From positions 305,745 to 369,744 of the forward strand of contig NZ_BHWB01000005.1 in the NCBI RefSeq assembly GCF_003865075.1: 64,000 nt of DNA. The letters run 5' to 3'. Below are positions 25,059 to 34,751 of the stretch, one piece after another. Both the position numbers and the translations under genes were made by a program. The notes under the pieces were generated by a model. The model had not been told where the DNA came from, made no database searches, and was given only the letters and a program-made list of their open reading frames with translations. Source of the stretch: Bacteroides faecalis. GTDB taxonomy: Bacteria; Bacteroidota; Bacteroidia; Bacteroidales; Bacteroidaceae. Positions within the stretch are counted from its first letter, which is position 1. Every line of letters begins with the position of its first letter.

Positions 25059-26078
25059 CTACTTTTTCAATAATACGGCACCGACGTTTCCCGTTGAAGC
25101 ACCCGCCGCAGCACCGGCTACATTGGTCACCTTGGATGCCGTATTGTTGACATTCCGGTTATAGGAACTCATACCTCCCGCCTGGACAATCCAGTTCGAA
25201 ACAGTCGGCACACAAAAATATCCGATAATGCCGATGACCATGAATATCAGATAGATGGCCGAGGAACCGTCTACGTCGATGATACTCATCGGATCGGCCA
25301 TCAGGTTCATCTCTTCCTGCAGGATGAGCGTCTGTATCTTGGCAAGCATCGCCCCGAATAGGTCTGATACCGGCAGCCAGAGATAGACACTGATATAGCG
25401 TGCCAGCCATTGGATGAGCGTGTTCTGCAGCCCGTCAAAAACACTCAGGGCAAAGGCTATCGGCCCCAAAATGCTCAAGACTATCAAAAAGAAGGTACGG
25501 ATCGTGTCGATGACCAGCGAGGCAGACTGGAAGAGAATCTCCAGCAATTTGCGCATGACCATCTGGACAATACCTTGCAGGGAGAAGGCATACGAAACCT
25601 CATACATGGTCTGCAAGGCCGTATGTTCCTCCTCACTCCAGCCCATGTTATCCAGTTCCGCATCCAGCTCCTCATTGTAAGCAAAGACACGTCCGGTCAT
25701 CATCGTCTTAGCCATCATGTCCGCACGGAGCTTGTCCTTCTCCTGCTGGTACTTCTGCAAGTCGAAGGTCTGGTCACGGAGCAGCATTCCGGTTCCCTGA
25801 ACGATGGGGCTAAAGATACCGTTGAGAGTTCCCAGCACCATCACGTCAAAGAAAAGGATACACATGCCCAGGACAAAAGGCCGTAACATCGAAAAGACAT
25901 CGATGGGCTCCGCACGGGAGAGAGACTGCCAGACACGGTAAGCGATATAGAACAAAGCCCCTAATGCAGCGAGTGCCATCGCCATGTCCATCATCGGGTG
26001 GCAGAGTTTGGTCATCGTATCATAGAGATTCCGAAGAATCTGGTGCATATTTTCAAATGAAATGGATAATAATACCAT
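25059..26078 (-). CDS. traJ: conjugative transfer protein TraJ (VirB6-like)
   Basis: A 339-aa polytopic inner-membrane protein, helices at about residues 30-48, 62-85, 175-215 and 250-290. It contains the family phrases MHQILRNLYDTM, LGALFYIAYRVWQSLSRAEPIDVFSMLRPF and LPVSDLFGAMLAKIQ. It would form part of the translocation channel. Its Trp codons followed by A (MGWSEEEH, SNWIVQ) are still TGG, so not every such codon in the operon is changed. Confidence 0.9.
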   Translation of the reverse strand: MVLLSISFENMHQILRNLYDTMTKLCHPMMDMAMALAALGALFYIAYRVWQSLSRAEPIDVFSMLRPFVLGMCILFFDVMVLGTLNGIFSPIVQGTGMLLRDQTFDLQKYQQEKDKLRADMMAKTMMTGRVFAYNEELDAELDNMGWSEEEHTALQTMYEVSYAFSLQGIVQMVMRKLLEILFQSASLVIDTIRTFFLIVLSILGPIAFALSVFDGLQNTLIQWLARYISVYLWLPVSDLFGAMLAKIQTLILQEEMNLMADPMSIIDVDGSSAIYLIFMVIGIIGYFCVPTVSNWIVQAGGMSSYNRNVNNTASKVTNVAGAAAGASTGNVGAVLLKK

Positions 26079-26102
26079 AATTGATTCTTTTAAAATTGTA
26101 GA

Positions 26103-26735
26103 CTACCAATAACGCTCATCCTTGCCGTACAGGTCGAATACCTGTTGCTGCTCGTTCTTCTCCTTGGCACGCAGGTAGGATACATGCAGGTTCTTGCGGG
26201 TGTAGTAGTTGGCCAATTCCTTGTAATGTGTCATTTCCCTGTATACCCGGTTCACCAGGTCGATGCGTTCCTTGTCGTTCATGGACATGCCGGTGGGGTT
26301 GATGATATTCTTCAGCTCTGCAATGCTGCGGCTGCTCTTCTTCATGATGGTGTTATAACCGGCAGCTATCGCATTCAGTTCCCGCTGGCTGAAATTCTTG
26401 TCGGTCAGCATCTTGCCGAAATTGTTTACATAAATTTCAGAAATGTCACTGAGCATCAGGACGGACTCTTTTACTTTCTCACTGCCGCTGATCAAGTCAT
26501 TCACCTTACGCAGTTTATCATAATACTCACGCCCCTGTTCGAAAATCTTTGAGGTCTCTTTCCATGTGGAAAGTGCATTTTGAGCCGTTTCAGATGTTTC
26601 CACCATTTCATTGACACTGTTCACGATACCCTGGACGAGGTTGCCCGGATCGCTGACCACCCATTGTGCCTGCACGCTTGCCGGTACCATAAAGGGCGAC
26701 AGGACAAACAACATGCTTAAAATTCTCTTTTTCAT
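26103..26735 (-). CDS. traI: conjugative transfer protein TraI (DUF4141, VirB5-like)
   Basis: A 210-aa protein with a signal peptide (residues 1-23, ending SVQAQ). It has WVVSDPGNLVQGIVNSVNEMVETS and a long helical body (FEQGREYYDKLRKVNDLISGSEKVKES), typical of DUF4141. It probably forms a minor pilus component. It lies 24 bases upstream of traJ and 20 bases after traG's second exon. Confidence 0.85.
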   Translation of the reverse strand: MKKRILSMLFVLSPFMVPASVQAQWVVSDPGNLVQGIVNSVNEMVETSETAQNALSTWKETSKIFEQGREYYDKLRKVNDLISGSEKVKESVLMLSDISEIYVNNFGKMLTDKNFSQRELNAIAAGYNTIMKKSSRSIAELKNIINPTGMSMNDKERIDLVNRVYREMTHYKELANYYTRKNLHVSYLRAKEKNEQQQVFDLYGKDERYW

Positions 26736-26755
26736 TGCTTCTTGATTTTAATCGT

Positions 26756-29700
26756 TTATTTTTTCTTTTTCTTCTCTTTAGCCAACACGCGGATCGCCTG
26801 CTCCATATTACCGCCCAGCTTCTCGGTCATTTGTGTGACTTCCAACTTTTCGGTTTCTTCTGTGGTATAGGTGAGATACTCCTCGACAGAGGTCTCTGTT
26901 GCATAGACAGCAGACTGGACACCACCCAGACCAATCCAAACTTCCTTATACTTCCTTGCCGGATCGTTAGCCTGATTGATAGACAGGATTTGTCCTTTTT
27001 CTTTGTCGGTCAGTCCGAGCAGGGACTGTACGGAGTCAAACTTGTTGATATACTTTCGCTGATCCAATAGAATCTTGCAATCGGCATTGTTGATGATGGT
27101 GTCCTTGATAATGGGACTTGACACGATATCATCCAACTCTTGAGTGACAACCACAGCCTCACCGAAGTACTTTCTAACCGTTTTGTGTAGGCTAAGCACC
27201 CAGCGCCTTATCATATTTCTATGGTAGGTTTCCAAATGCTCGCCCCCGAACCGGACTTACACCTCTCAGCGTATCCGGCTCTCCACTAATTTCAGTCTAT
27301 CTTTCCGTCATGTATCTTCTTGTGACAACTCCTGCACACGGCAATCGTCTTGCGTTTACGGGCAATCATGTGTCGTTCCCAGCTTTCCTTTCCCTGCAAG
27401 TTCTTTAGTTTCCTTACATGGTGCATAACAAGGTCGTCTGTCGCTCCACATAATTCACACTCACGGGCTTTCAGCCTTTCAACAAGGCTTGTCCGCCCCG
27501 CAGTATAAATTGTTCGTGGCATAATGTCACATTCCGATTTATAGGTGGGCTTCTTTCGTTTGAAGCCACCGTCGTAAAAGTATCTTTCCTTTACACCAGT
27601 TTTAGTCATGTGCGTTACGATAAACCTACCGTTCTTACGATATTTCTTGTTTACCTTACGTGTTCGGCACTTATATTTGCCTGCAAACGTTTTGTACATG
27701 CTGTATTCCATGATGTACTTGAAATTATTCAAGGCATGGGCGCAGTTGTTGGCTATGGAGTAGTAATTATAGAACCCCACGATTTCCCGATTATAACTAT
27801 CAAGGATTTCAAGGTCGTCATTGAATATCAGTCCCGATTTACATTTCGGTTTCCATATTTCCTTTCCGTTACGGTTTGTCAGTTCCAAGACTCCCCAATC
27901 GAAAAGTTTTTTACGGACTGTTTCCGTACTGACATTCAAGCAGACCCTTTTACCATAGGTTCTTCTCAATCTACCCCGTTTATCCCGTCTTTGGTCATTG
28001 GACTTTCTTACAGTGATTTCATATCCGAGAAACTTGGCCGGTCTTTCCGTGTGAGTGACAAGTGTCTTTTCATCGGACAGCTCCAATGCCAGTCTGTCAG
28101 CAAGGAAGTTTTTAATATCTTCTTTTATCTGTTGCGCATCCTGCTTGCTTCCGATAATTCCCACAAGAAAATCATCTGCATATCTTGCATATTTCATTCT
28201 TCTGTAATCGGCATCCATTTCTTCGCCGTTGGGATATTTAGCCCGTCCTTGTTCTATTGCTTTCAGTTCAAGGATTAGCTTTGTCCTTTGCCTTTCGTCT
28301 TTTACGAACTTCAATCTTCGCACAATACGTTTTCTTGCATTGCCAAAGTCCATACTTTCTCTACTGAATTTTCGTTTCTTCCCTTTGTCGAATTTGGCTG
28401 TGTATTCCTTTATATACTTATCCAGCTTGTCAAGGTATATATTAGCCAATATCGGGCTGATGATACCCCCTTGCGGTGTGCCACTGTAAGTATTGTGGAA
28501 TTGCCAGTCTTCGATATATCCCGCTTTCATAAACTTGCGTATCAATCGGATGAAGCGTTCATCCGCAATACGCTCCAAGAGAATGTTTATCAATACATCA
28601 TGGTTTATATTATCAAAGAAGCCTTTTATGTCTCCCTCCACAAACCATTTTGCACCATTAAACTCCTTTTGGATATGAGTTAATGCAGTATGGCAGCTTC
28701 GATTGGGACGGAAACCATGCGAGGTGTATTCAAAATTTCCCTCGTATATGGCTTCCAGTACCATTCTTACTACTTCTTGTATCAACTTGTCATTGAAAGT
28801 CGGCACGCCAAGAGGTCTTTTCTTACCGTTTTTCTTCGGTATGTACACCCTCTTTGACGGTTGGGGCTGGTACGTTTCATCTTTTAACGTATCAATCAAC
28901 TTTTCAATTCGTTTCAGGCTCATGTTGTCAATGGTCTGACCGTCTGAACCTTTAGTCATGTTACCCTCTTTAGCGTAGATACGCTGATAGGCAACGTAGA
29001 ACATTTCCTCATTGAACAAAATTCTGTAAAGACGTTCAAACTTATAGCTTGCATCCTTACTGTGTTCTGATAGACTGTTTAATACTCTTTCTGGACTTCT
29101 CATAATGTCTCTCACATTTTCCGTTAATTGTATTAATAATTAGCTGCTTCCCTTCGCCATGTACAAGGCGTTACCTTGCTCAAACTACTATGGAAGCTCC
29201 GTTACCACTCCGAATTTTCATAGGTCGAACCTAATAGCCTTTCGGCACTTCGGGATAGGTAATCCCCGTTTATTACATCGTAACTGTTGGCATGATAGAT
29301 TGTCGGATACGACTTCCGTCCTTTACTCGCTTACTGCGGTTGTGTCGTGATAAGTTCTTGCTACCTTCATTCCTATACACTGAAGTAGTATCACGATATG
29401 GCGATTGATAGTTACCTTACGCCATAGCCTCAAGGGGGACCATTCGGACTATCGTTCAATCAATTCGGACTTTATCCTCATATCTATCTTTTCATCTCGC
29501 CATTCAGTCGCAGTTTGGTAACTAACTGACTTATGACTTTTCCGACATGCTACACTCCCTGCTCGGTTAAGTTTTCCCGAAACAGATAAGTCGGCTGATG
29601 ATAGGTCATTTTCAAAGAACACTTTCCTAATCTCTTGCCAAAGAGATATTTACGATGCAACCTTTACGGGCGCACACAAAAACTTTATATAATCGGCCAT

Positions 29701-31746
29701 GCCTTCCCGTGCGATAGCCTTCCAAGCTTCTTCCACAACTATCATCTTCCGAACCCCATGCAAACGTCTCATTTTGTTAATAAACGCCTCCATGATGATG
29801 ACAGTCACGACCGGGAAAAGGATTTTGTGCTCCTTAATTTCGTCAATTTCAAATACCACAAAACGCTTGTTCAACAGGTCGAGCTGCTCATCCGAATTCA
29901 GCAGATAATCATATTCTCCACCACGGTAGTATGGAGCCAATACATTCAGAAAGTTAGTGAGATCGAAATCCTTCTCGCGGTAATGCTTCTCCTCCAGTAT
30001 TCCACGGAACTCTCCCTGTACGAACTCGTAGAAAGTATTAAAAGAAGGAACCAGTTCATTGTCCTCCTTTATCTTTTCAAGGAACAGGTTAACCGCCATT
30101 GAAAGGGCTACTTCCTCGGCACGGGTAATGACTTCCGTATCCCTTTTCCAGAGTGACATGATCAGTGTTTTAATGGACTCTTTCTTCTCCAGGTCAAAGA
30201 CCTTATCCTCGGTAAAGAATGGATTAAAAGCTATCGGGCGTTTTTCACTATAGGTATAATACACACCGTCCTCACCGTTTGTACGCTGATGGATCAGGTC
30301 GCATAAGCCCTTGTAACTGTTACCTATATCGATCAATATAATGTGGGTGCCCTGTTCCCAATATTGCCTGACGAGATGGTTCATAAAAAACGACTTGCCC
30401 GAACCGGATGGCCCGATGACCAGCTTGTTACGGTTGGTTGTAATACCGCGACGCATCGGCTCGTCCGAAATATCCAGATGCAGGGGCTTCCCGTTTGTCC
30501 GGTCTGCCATTTTGATACCGAAGGGCGACAGGGAATCCGCATAGTTCGTCTCTTCCGTGAAAAAGCAGACTCCCTGTTCGATGAAAGTAAAAAAGGACTC
30601 CTCCGAAGGGAAATCCCCCTCACCGCCGGGAATGCCCGCCCAATACAAGGCAGGCGCGTCAATGGTATTGTAACGGGGCTTGCATCCCATCAGGGCCAGG
30701 GCGGAACCGGTATCGTTCTTTATCACCTTGAGCTTCTCCCGGTTGTCCGACCATGCCATGACATTGCAATGGCAACGGATGGCGGTCAGCCCGAAAGAAT
30801 GCGCCTCGTCCAGATACGCGTCAATCCACTGCTTGTTGAGCTGGTTGGCACGGCTGTACTTGGAAAGCGAGTGCATGTTACGTGCCGTCTTCTCAAAGCG
30901 TTGCAGGATTTCTGCCGAATCATCAATGAACAGGAACTGGTTATAGATATGGTCACAGGAGAGCATCAGCCCCACAGGAGCGGCAAAACTCAGACGGCAG
31001 TCACTGCGGTCGGTGGAGTATTTCTCATAGCGGGTATCCGTCTGGACACTGCCGGGAAGATCATCCACGTCGGAAAGCGTATGCACGCAGAGCGTATTGT
31101 CCCCGATGCGCATCTTGGACGCGCTCATCTGTATATCCTTCAGTGTGGTCGTGTCCTGTTGTGAAAGAGAAAAATATTTCTCGATCAGTCCGGCCTGTTG
31201 CGGTGTGCCGACAATCTCATCGGTGGTCAACCGTTCCAGACGGATAAAGACCGAGTCATTCAGGATGCGCTCGAACTGGTCGACACTCTCCAGAAAGCGG
31301 CTGACCGCATCCTTGTCCCGGACTTCCTTCGGAATGATATTCCCCCGGCAGAGGATGGAGAAATTGCTCCGGCTACGGCTGCGCTCCCTAGTCGTCTTAG
31401 TGATGAACAGGTAAGAAAAATGATTTAAATAAGGCCGTTCATTGAAATGCAGCTCGAAAGAACGATCCAGAAAGCTCATCCCGTCTTTATGCGTGTCGGC
31501 CCTGTAATTCTCTTTCAGGAACCAGTCCTGGCGGTGTACTATCGTATAGTTCGGCAGTACCTTGACTGCCTTTGTTCATGTGCCGTGCATGGATACATAA
31601 TCTGCGGAAGTGACCGTGAACAGCTCCGGCAGAAAGACCTTGAAGCCGATGGTCACGTCCGCGTCTTTGGAGAGAATGCACCCTTCCTCCACGGACAGGA
31701 TCGGAAACTTACTTTCCAGCGTTGCGGCTTTTAATATATTTCTCAT
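26756..31746 (-). CDS. traG: conjugation ATPase TraG (VirB4-like), split by a group II intron and carrying one TGA
   Basis: Exon 1 runs 31746 to 29676 and exon 2 runs 27186 to 26756. Joined they make exactly 834 codons, restoring a codon for Tyr at the joint (IKFL-Y-KTVRKYFGEAVVVTQELDD). The N-terminal domain is followed by the Walker A LVIGPSGSGKSFFMN (about residue 446), the helical insert, and the Walker B-like IVVEEAWKAIA just before the intron. TGA at 31576-31578 (codon 57) sits in MHGT-x-TKAVKVLPNY, where relatives have tryptophan, and is followed by A. TraG powers pilus assembly and transfer. Its start lies within the traF 3' end (38-base overlap). Activity requires both splicing and UGA read-through. 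Confidence 0.85.
27187..29675 (-). mobile_element. complete group II intron inside traG
   Basis: The intron begins GTGCG (complement of 29671-29675, the GUGYG 5' consensus) and ends CCTAC (27187), a typical AY end, giving 2489 bases. Roughly 560 bases of structured RNA precede the reverse-transcriptase ORF, and about 100 bases with domain V/VI-like pairing follow it. Excision restores the traG reading frame exactly. The insertion is in the sense orientation, after the codons for IKFL, in the most conserved part of traG. Confidence 0.9.
27292..29115 (-). CDS. ltrA: group II intron reverse transcriptase/maturase with HNH domain
   Basis: A 607-aa protein. RT domain: PLGVPTFNDKLIQEVVRMVLE, SHGFRPNRSCHTAL, GDIKGFFDNI, GTPQGGIISPILANIYL, and the catalytic YARYADDFL (YADD near residue 313). 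A maturase X region and then a zinc-finger HNH endonuclease follow (CELCGATDDLVMHHV, then CRSCHKKIHDG). It splices the intron RNA and inserts it into new DNA targets by retrohoming. All domains look intact. Unlike most element genes it ends in TGA, in keeping with a separate origin. Confidence 0.95.
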   Translation of the reverse strand: MRDIMRSPERVLNSLSEHSKDASYKFERLYRILFNEEMFYVAYQRIYAKEGNMTKGSDGQTIDNMSLKRIEKLIDTLKDETYQPQPSKRVYIPKKNGKKRPLGVPTFNDKLIQEVVRMVLEAIYEGNFEYTSHGFRPNRSCHTALTHIQKEFNGAKWFVEGDIKGFFDNINHDVLINILLERIADERFIRLIRKFMKAGYIEDWQFHNTYSGTPQGGIISPILANIYLDKLDKYIKEYTAKFDKGKKRKFSRESMDFGNARKRIVRRLKFVKDERQRTKLILELKAIEQGRAKYPNGEEMDADYRRMKYARYADDFLVGIIGSKQDAQQIKEDIKNFLADRLALELSDEKTLVTHTERPAKFLGYEITVRKSNDQRRDKRGRLRRTYGKRVCLNVSTETVRKKLFDWGVLELTNRNGKEIWKPKCKSGLIFNDDLEILDSYNREIVGFYNYYSIANNCAHALNNFKYIMEYSMYKTFAGKYKCRTRKVNKKYRKNGRFIVTHMTKTGVKERYFYDGGFKRKKPTYKSECDIMPRTIYTAGRTSLVERLKARECELCGATDDLVMHHVRKLKNLQGKESWERHMIARKRKTIAVCRSCHKKIHDGKID

Positions 31747-32059
31747 GAATGCGTTTTTTAAATAAGGAAGATATACGTTTGCGATTGATGATATAGGACG
31801 GGTGGTACTTGACTGCGGCCAGCTTCATCAGGCCGTTGGGACCATACTTCTTGTTCAGGTAGAACACCCCGAAGATCAGAGAGAAAGCGGAGAGGACACC
31901 GAAACCGATACAGAACCACCGGTCAATACCTATCATATAGAAGATGACGAACAGCAGGAAAATGGCCAGCAAGCCCCCGACAAAGAAGTACAGGTATTGT
32001 GCCTGCAAGCCGTTGAATTCCACGTTGCGGCCGATTCCCTTGTTGATATTGTATTCCAT
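31709..32059 (-). CDS. traF: conjugative transfer protein TraF (DUF4133)
   Basis: A 116-aa inner-membrane protein with two helices (YLYFFVGGLLAIFLLFVIFYMIGI and FCIGFGVLSAFSLIFGVFYL) and a basic C-terminal tail. DUF4133/TraF is the VirB3-like partner of TraG. It overlaps the start of traG by 38 bases. It is intact, and its single Trp codon (DRWF) is TGG followed by T. Confidence 0.85.
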   Translation of the reverse strand: MEYNINKGIGRNVEFNGLQAQYLYFFVGGLLAIFLLFVIFYMIGIDRWFCIGFGVLSAFSLIFGVFYLNKKYGPNGLMKLAAVKYHPSYIINRKRISSLFKKRIHEKYIKSRNAGK

Positions 32060-32070
32060 AGTCTGCTATA

Positions 32071-32379
32071 TTACAGGAAGAAGGAACGAAGGACTGTCGC
32101 CGCGACGATGAGGAAGACGCAGGCTCCAAACCAGCTCCCGGCGGTTTTACCTGTGTCGGGGTCGCCGCTGCTGAACTTCGAATATACCTTAATGGCACCT
32201 ATCAGCCCCACAATAGCCCCTGCCGCATATATCAACTTGGTGGCGGGGTCAAAATAACCGGTAAGCATGGATGTAGCCTTTGTTATACCGGCACTTCCGT
32301 CCCCTTCGGCATAGGCACCCAAGGTGGAAACAGCTATTCATGCGATAAGCGCAACCGTCTTTTTAAAATGTCTTTTCAT
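32071..32379 (-). CDS. traE: conjugative transfer protein TraE (DUF4134) with one in-frame TGA
   Basis: From ATG at 32379 the frame encodes 102 residues. MKRHFKKTVALIA is a signal peptide start, TGA follows at 32338-32340 (codon 14), then IAVSTLGAYAEG completes the signal peptide. The mature part has the DUF4134 hallmark NEA/TKATSMLTGYFDPATKLIYAAGAIVGLIG and GSWFGACVFLIVAATVLRSFFL, two membrane helices. TraE is the VirB2-like pilin candidate. A Trp at codon 14 would suit the hydrophobic core of the signal peptide. The TGA is followed by A. No good restart codon preserves the signal peptide, so the interruption should matter. Confidence 0.8.
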
Positions 32380-32483
32380 ATGCAATCTAATTTTTTAGTG
32401 TGAATAAAAATCTTGTTTCAAACAATCCGCAGGAAGTTGCCCTCCTGCGGATTTGTCTCTTGCAACCACGATGTCTTTTTAGA

Positions 32484-32772
32484 ATCAACCTGAGTCATAG
32501 TAACCAATCATAGGTACCTCCGTTTTTAAGGGGTTAATCACTCTTTTAATGTTCGCTCCGGTAAAGGGAAAGGATCAACCGGAATCATAGAAGCCTCTCA
32601 TATCTCTATATCTTCTTTTCTAACAGGTTATACACTACGTCTCAAGAACCCGTCCTGCCCGGATCAACCGGAGTCAAAGAAATCTTTCATGCTTTTTCGT
32701 CTTTTTAGGTTATACATTCTGTTTTAAAACTCGCTGCACCCGGATCAACCGGAATCATAATACTGTCTCATA
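32484..32772. repeat. four imperfect direct repeats of about 80-90 bases upstream of traE
   Basis: ATCAACC occurs at 32484, 32574, 32663 and 32744, each time within (G/A)ATCAACCGGA(A/G)TCAtAgaA followed by T(C)TCAT. In units 1-3 a second shared block reads GGTTA(T/A)(A/C)CA(C/T). The stretch of nearly 400 bases between traE and the TraD-like gene has no frame. On the transcribed (minus) strand the core reads ATTCCGGTTGAT. The units could be repeated RNA elements or protein sites controlling the switch into traE-traQ. Confidence 0.65.
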
Positions 32773-32789
32773 TTCCTTACTTGTTCTAT

Positions 32790-33542
32790 TTATTCGGGCA
32801 CATGCTCCCTAATATCAAATTCCCGGAGAATGTCGTCCCTATTCTTTCCTGTCAATAAATGGGGCTCGCCCCGGTCCACATACAAGCGCATATAGCGTTT
32901 CAGTTTATCGCTGCTTCCCAGGACGCTCGCCTGCAGTACCCTTTCCATGTTCGTGCCTTCCAGCTTTTGGAAAGTCTGCCGGGCCTGTTCCTGTTCCGCT
33001 TCCGTAAGTTCGTCCGATGCCATTGCTTTCTCAATCATATCCATATCGTCAAAGGTGACACCGGTTGCCCGGTGGGGATTGCTCCGCTGTACGTATCCTG
33101 TAATCTCGTAGCGTTCGGGAATCTCCTCTTTTTCTTCACCGGAAGAAGGAGAGGCCTCCCGCATATAATCAATTTCAGGATAATTCAGTTTTTGAAAAGG
33201 AGCCGGGACTTCCGGGAATTTCGTATTCTTATCAAGGGGTTCGCGCACTCGGAGAACCGGCTCTGTTTTCTTTTCGGGAGTAAAGGTATCACTCTTTTCT
33301 ATGCCTGATTCAGGCTGTCCGCTATTGTCATCTATTGTCAGTGATTGTCGTATTTGGTATCGGCTTTTGCCTATTATTTCCGTCTCGGATGAGGAAGCTG
33401 CCGGATGGATGGTGACAGGCGTAGCCCGACGTTCCTTCCTGTCCTTTCTGCCTCTCCATGTGAAAATGCTGCCTGTATGCACATACTTTTCAATACTCAG
33501 GTAAGAGGCATAAATGAACAGGATAATAAAAAGGTATTCCAT
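32790..33542 (-). CDS. TraC/TraD-like conjugal transfer protein
   Basis: A 250-aa protein with one N-terminal membrane helix (LFIILFIYASYLSI) and a long, polar, proline-rich middle (residues 35-150). The C-terminal domain (NPHRATGVTFDDMDMIEKAM, AEQEQARQTFQKLEGTNMERVLQ) is the part shared with proteins encoded between traB and traE in CTnDOT-type operons. It lies four bases after traB. Assignment to TraC or TraD is uncertain. Its role is unknown, perhaps coupling. Confidence 0.55.
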   Translation of the reverse strand: MEYLFIILFIYASYLSIEKYVHTGSIFTWRGRKDRKERRATPVTIHPAASSSETEIIGKSRYQIRQSLTIDDNSGQPESGIEKSDTFTPEKKTEPVLRVREPLDKNTKFPEVPAPFQKLNYPEIDYMREASPSSGEEKEEIPERYEITGYVQRSNPHRATGVTFDDMDMIEKAMASDELTEAEQEQARQTFQKLEGTNMERVLQASVLGSSDKLKRYMRLYVDRGEPHLLTGKNRDDILREFDIREHVPE

Positions 33543-33546
33543 GTCC

Positions 33547-33960
33547 TTATGATTTTAGTGATTGGTAATACTTCTCCAGCACGGCATTTATCAATCCGCC
33601 GTTCTCTTCGAAATGATGTGCCAGCACCTGGTTTACAAAACCGGCTACGGTCACTTCGCCACGTCCTACCGCCCATACCAGGGACGAGATGCGGCGATGC
33701 AGGCCGGCATCGATATGCAATGATTTACGGGATTTGGTTCTGACCGTATTCAGGAAGGACGCCCTGTAAGCGTCGATTTCCCCGGTGGTAAAGACCGGAG
33801 CTTCGCTACTCCCGGCAATCTCCTCTACCGTATCCTCCGGCTTCGGGGATGCACTCGTTGCAGGGGAGTCCGGTCGTATCGTCCCTTTCCTGGCGACAAT
33901 ATCCAATATGGCCTTCTCGTCAATGCTCCGGGGGTCAAATCTCTTTTTTCCGCTGTCCAT
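33547..33960 (-). CDS. traB: conjugative transfer protein TraB (DUF3408)
   Basis: A 137-aa protein from the ATG at 33960 (a longer frame opens at 34011 but would overlap traA and lacks family similarity there). The C-terminal 80 residues (YRASFLNTVRTKSRKSLHIDAGLHRRISSLVWAVGRGEVTVAGFVNQVLAHHFEEN) match the DUF3408 ribbon-helix-helix-like pattern. It follows traA by 11 bases. ParA-type TraA plus a DNA-binding TraB suggests a partition- or positioning-like pair. Confidence 0.75.
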   Translation of the reverse strand: MDSGKKRFDPRSIDEKAILDIVARKGTIRPDSPATSASPKPEDTVEEIAGSSEAPVFTTGEIDAYRASFLNTVRTKSRKSLHIDAGLHRRISSLVWAVGRGEVTVAGFVNQVLAHHFEENGGLINAVLEKYYQSLKS

Positions 33961-33971
33961 AATTCCCCTTA

Positions 33972-34751
33972 TTATAAGGTATGGGTGGTATCCAGATGTG
34001 TTACGGCACATAACTCATCTATCAGTTCACAGAGGCCCGAACCTTTTATCTGGCGGTTGTCGGGAGGGAACAGTGTGGAACGGAAGATACTGTTCTTCAG
34101 GGAGCTCAGCTCCTTGTTATAGCGTTTGGTATCCGGTATCCGTGACTCCAGCAGGCGTAACTCCGCTTTTTGTATGACGCGGTTCCAGGACTCGTAGCTT
34201 TCTGTCCGTTCACGCTTGTCGACCATGTTCCAGAAAAGATAGATGCCTTTCAGGTTACAGTTGTGCCTGGCAATCAGTTCTTCCTCCACCACCTCGGCAA
34301 ACTGGAGGGAACTCTGCATGACGACATTATCTGCCTTTAGGGGGATGAAAATGTAATCTATTGCGGAAATGGTATGGACAACCCCTTCGCTGCGGAGGGT
34401 TCCCGGAAGGTCGAACAGTACGACATCAAAGACGGCATCCTGCTCTTCGATGTAGCGGTACAGGTCTTCTATAGCTTTCTCCGGATTGCTTTTGATTACC
34501 GGATAGGAACGTTTCCGGATTTGTTCATGCTGCCGGTAGAGGGCCACTTTGAGAAAATCACTTTCCTGCACGCTTTCTATGTCCCGGTCACGCATCCGGG
34601 AGATGCTGTGCTGGGGGGAGTCGCAATCCACGACACCCACCTTCAGACCTTTCTGGTAGTGAAGGATACTGGCCACCAGAACTGTGAAGGCAGACTTTCC
34701 GACTCCTCCTTTCTGGCTGGCAAAGGCAATTAATAACGGTTCTTTTTTCAT
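33972..34751 (-). CDS. traA: ParA-family ATPase TraA
   Basis: A 259-aa protein with the deviant Walker A FASQKGGVGKSAFTVLVAS (residues 10-28), VVDCDSPQHS, VLFDLPGTL and a C-terminal helix region. It is the first gene of the tra operon as in CTnDOT. ParA proteins position DNA or protein complexes. Here it may regulate or localise the transfer machinery. About 250 non-coding bases separate it from the amidoligase pair, so the tra promoter should lie in 34752-34860. Confidence 0.85.
   Translation of the reverse strand: MKKEPLLIAFASQKGGVGKSAFTVLVASILHYQKGLKVGVVDCDSPQHSISRMRDRDIESVQESDFLKVALYRQHEQIRKRSYPVIKSNPEKAIEDLYRYIEEQDAVFDVVLFDLPGTLRSEGVVHTISAIDYIFIPLKADNVVMQSSLQFAEVVEEELIARHNCNLKGIYLFWNMVDKRERTESYESWNRVIQKAELRLLESRIPDTKRYNKELSSLKNSIFRSTLFPPDNRQIKGSGLCELIDELCAVTHLDTTHTL

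Noticed and set aside
29650..31479. Methionine at 31479 as the start of a shorter TraG
   Set aside because: Family sequence continues upstream to ATG 31746 through a TGA, and the full 834-codon length is normal.
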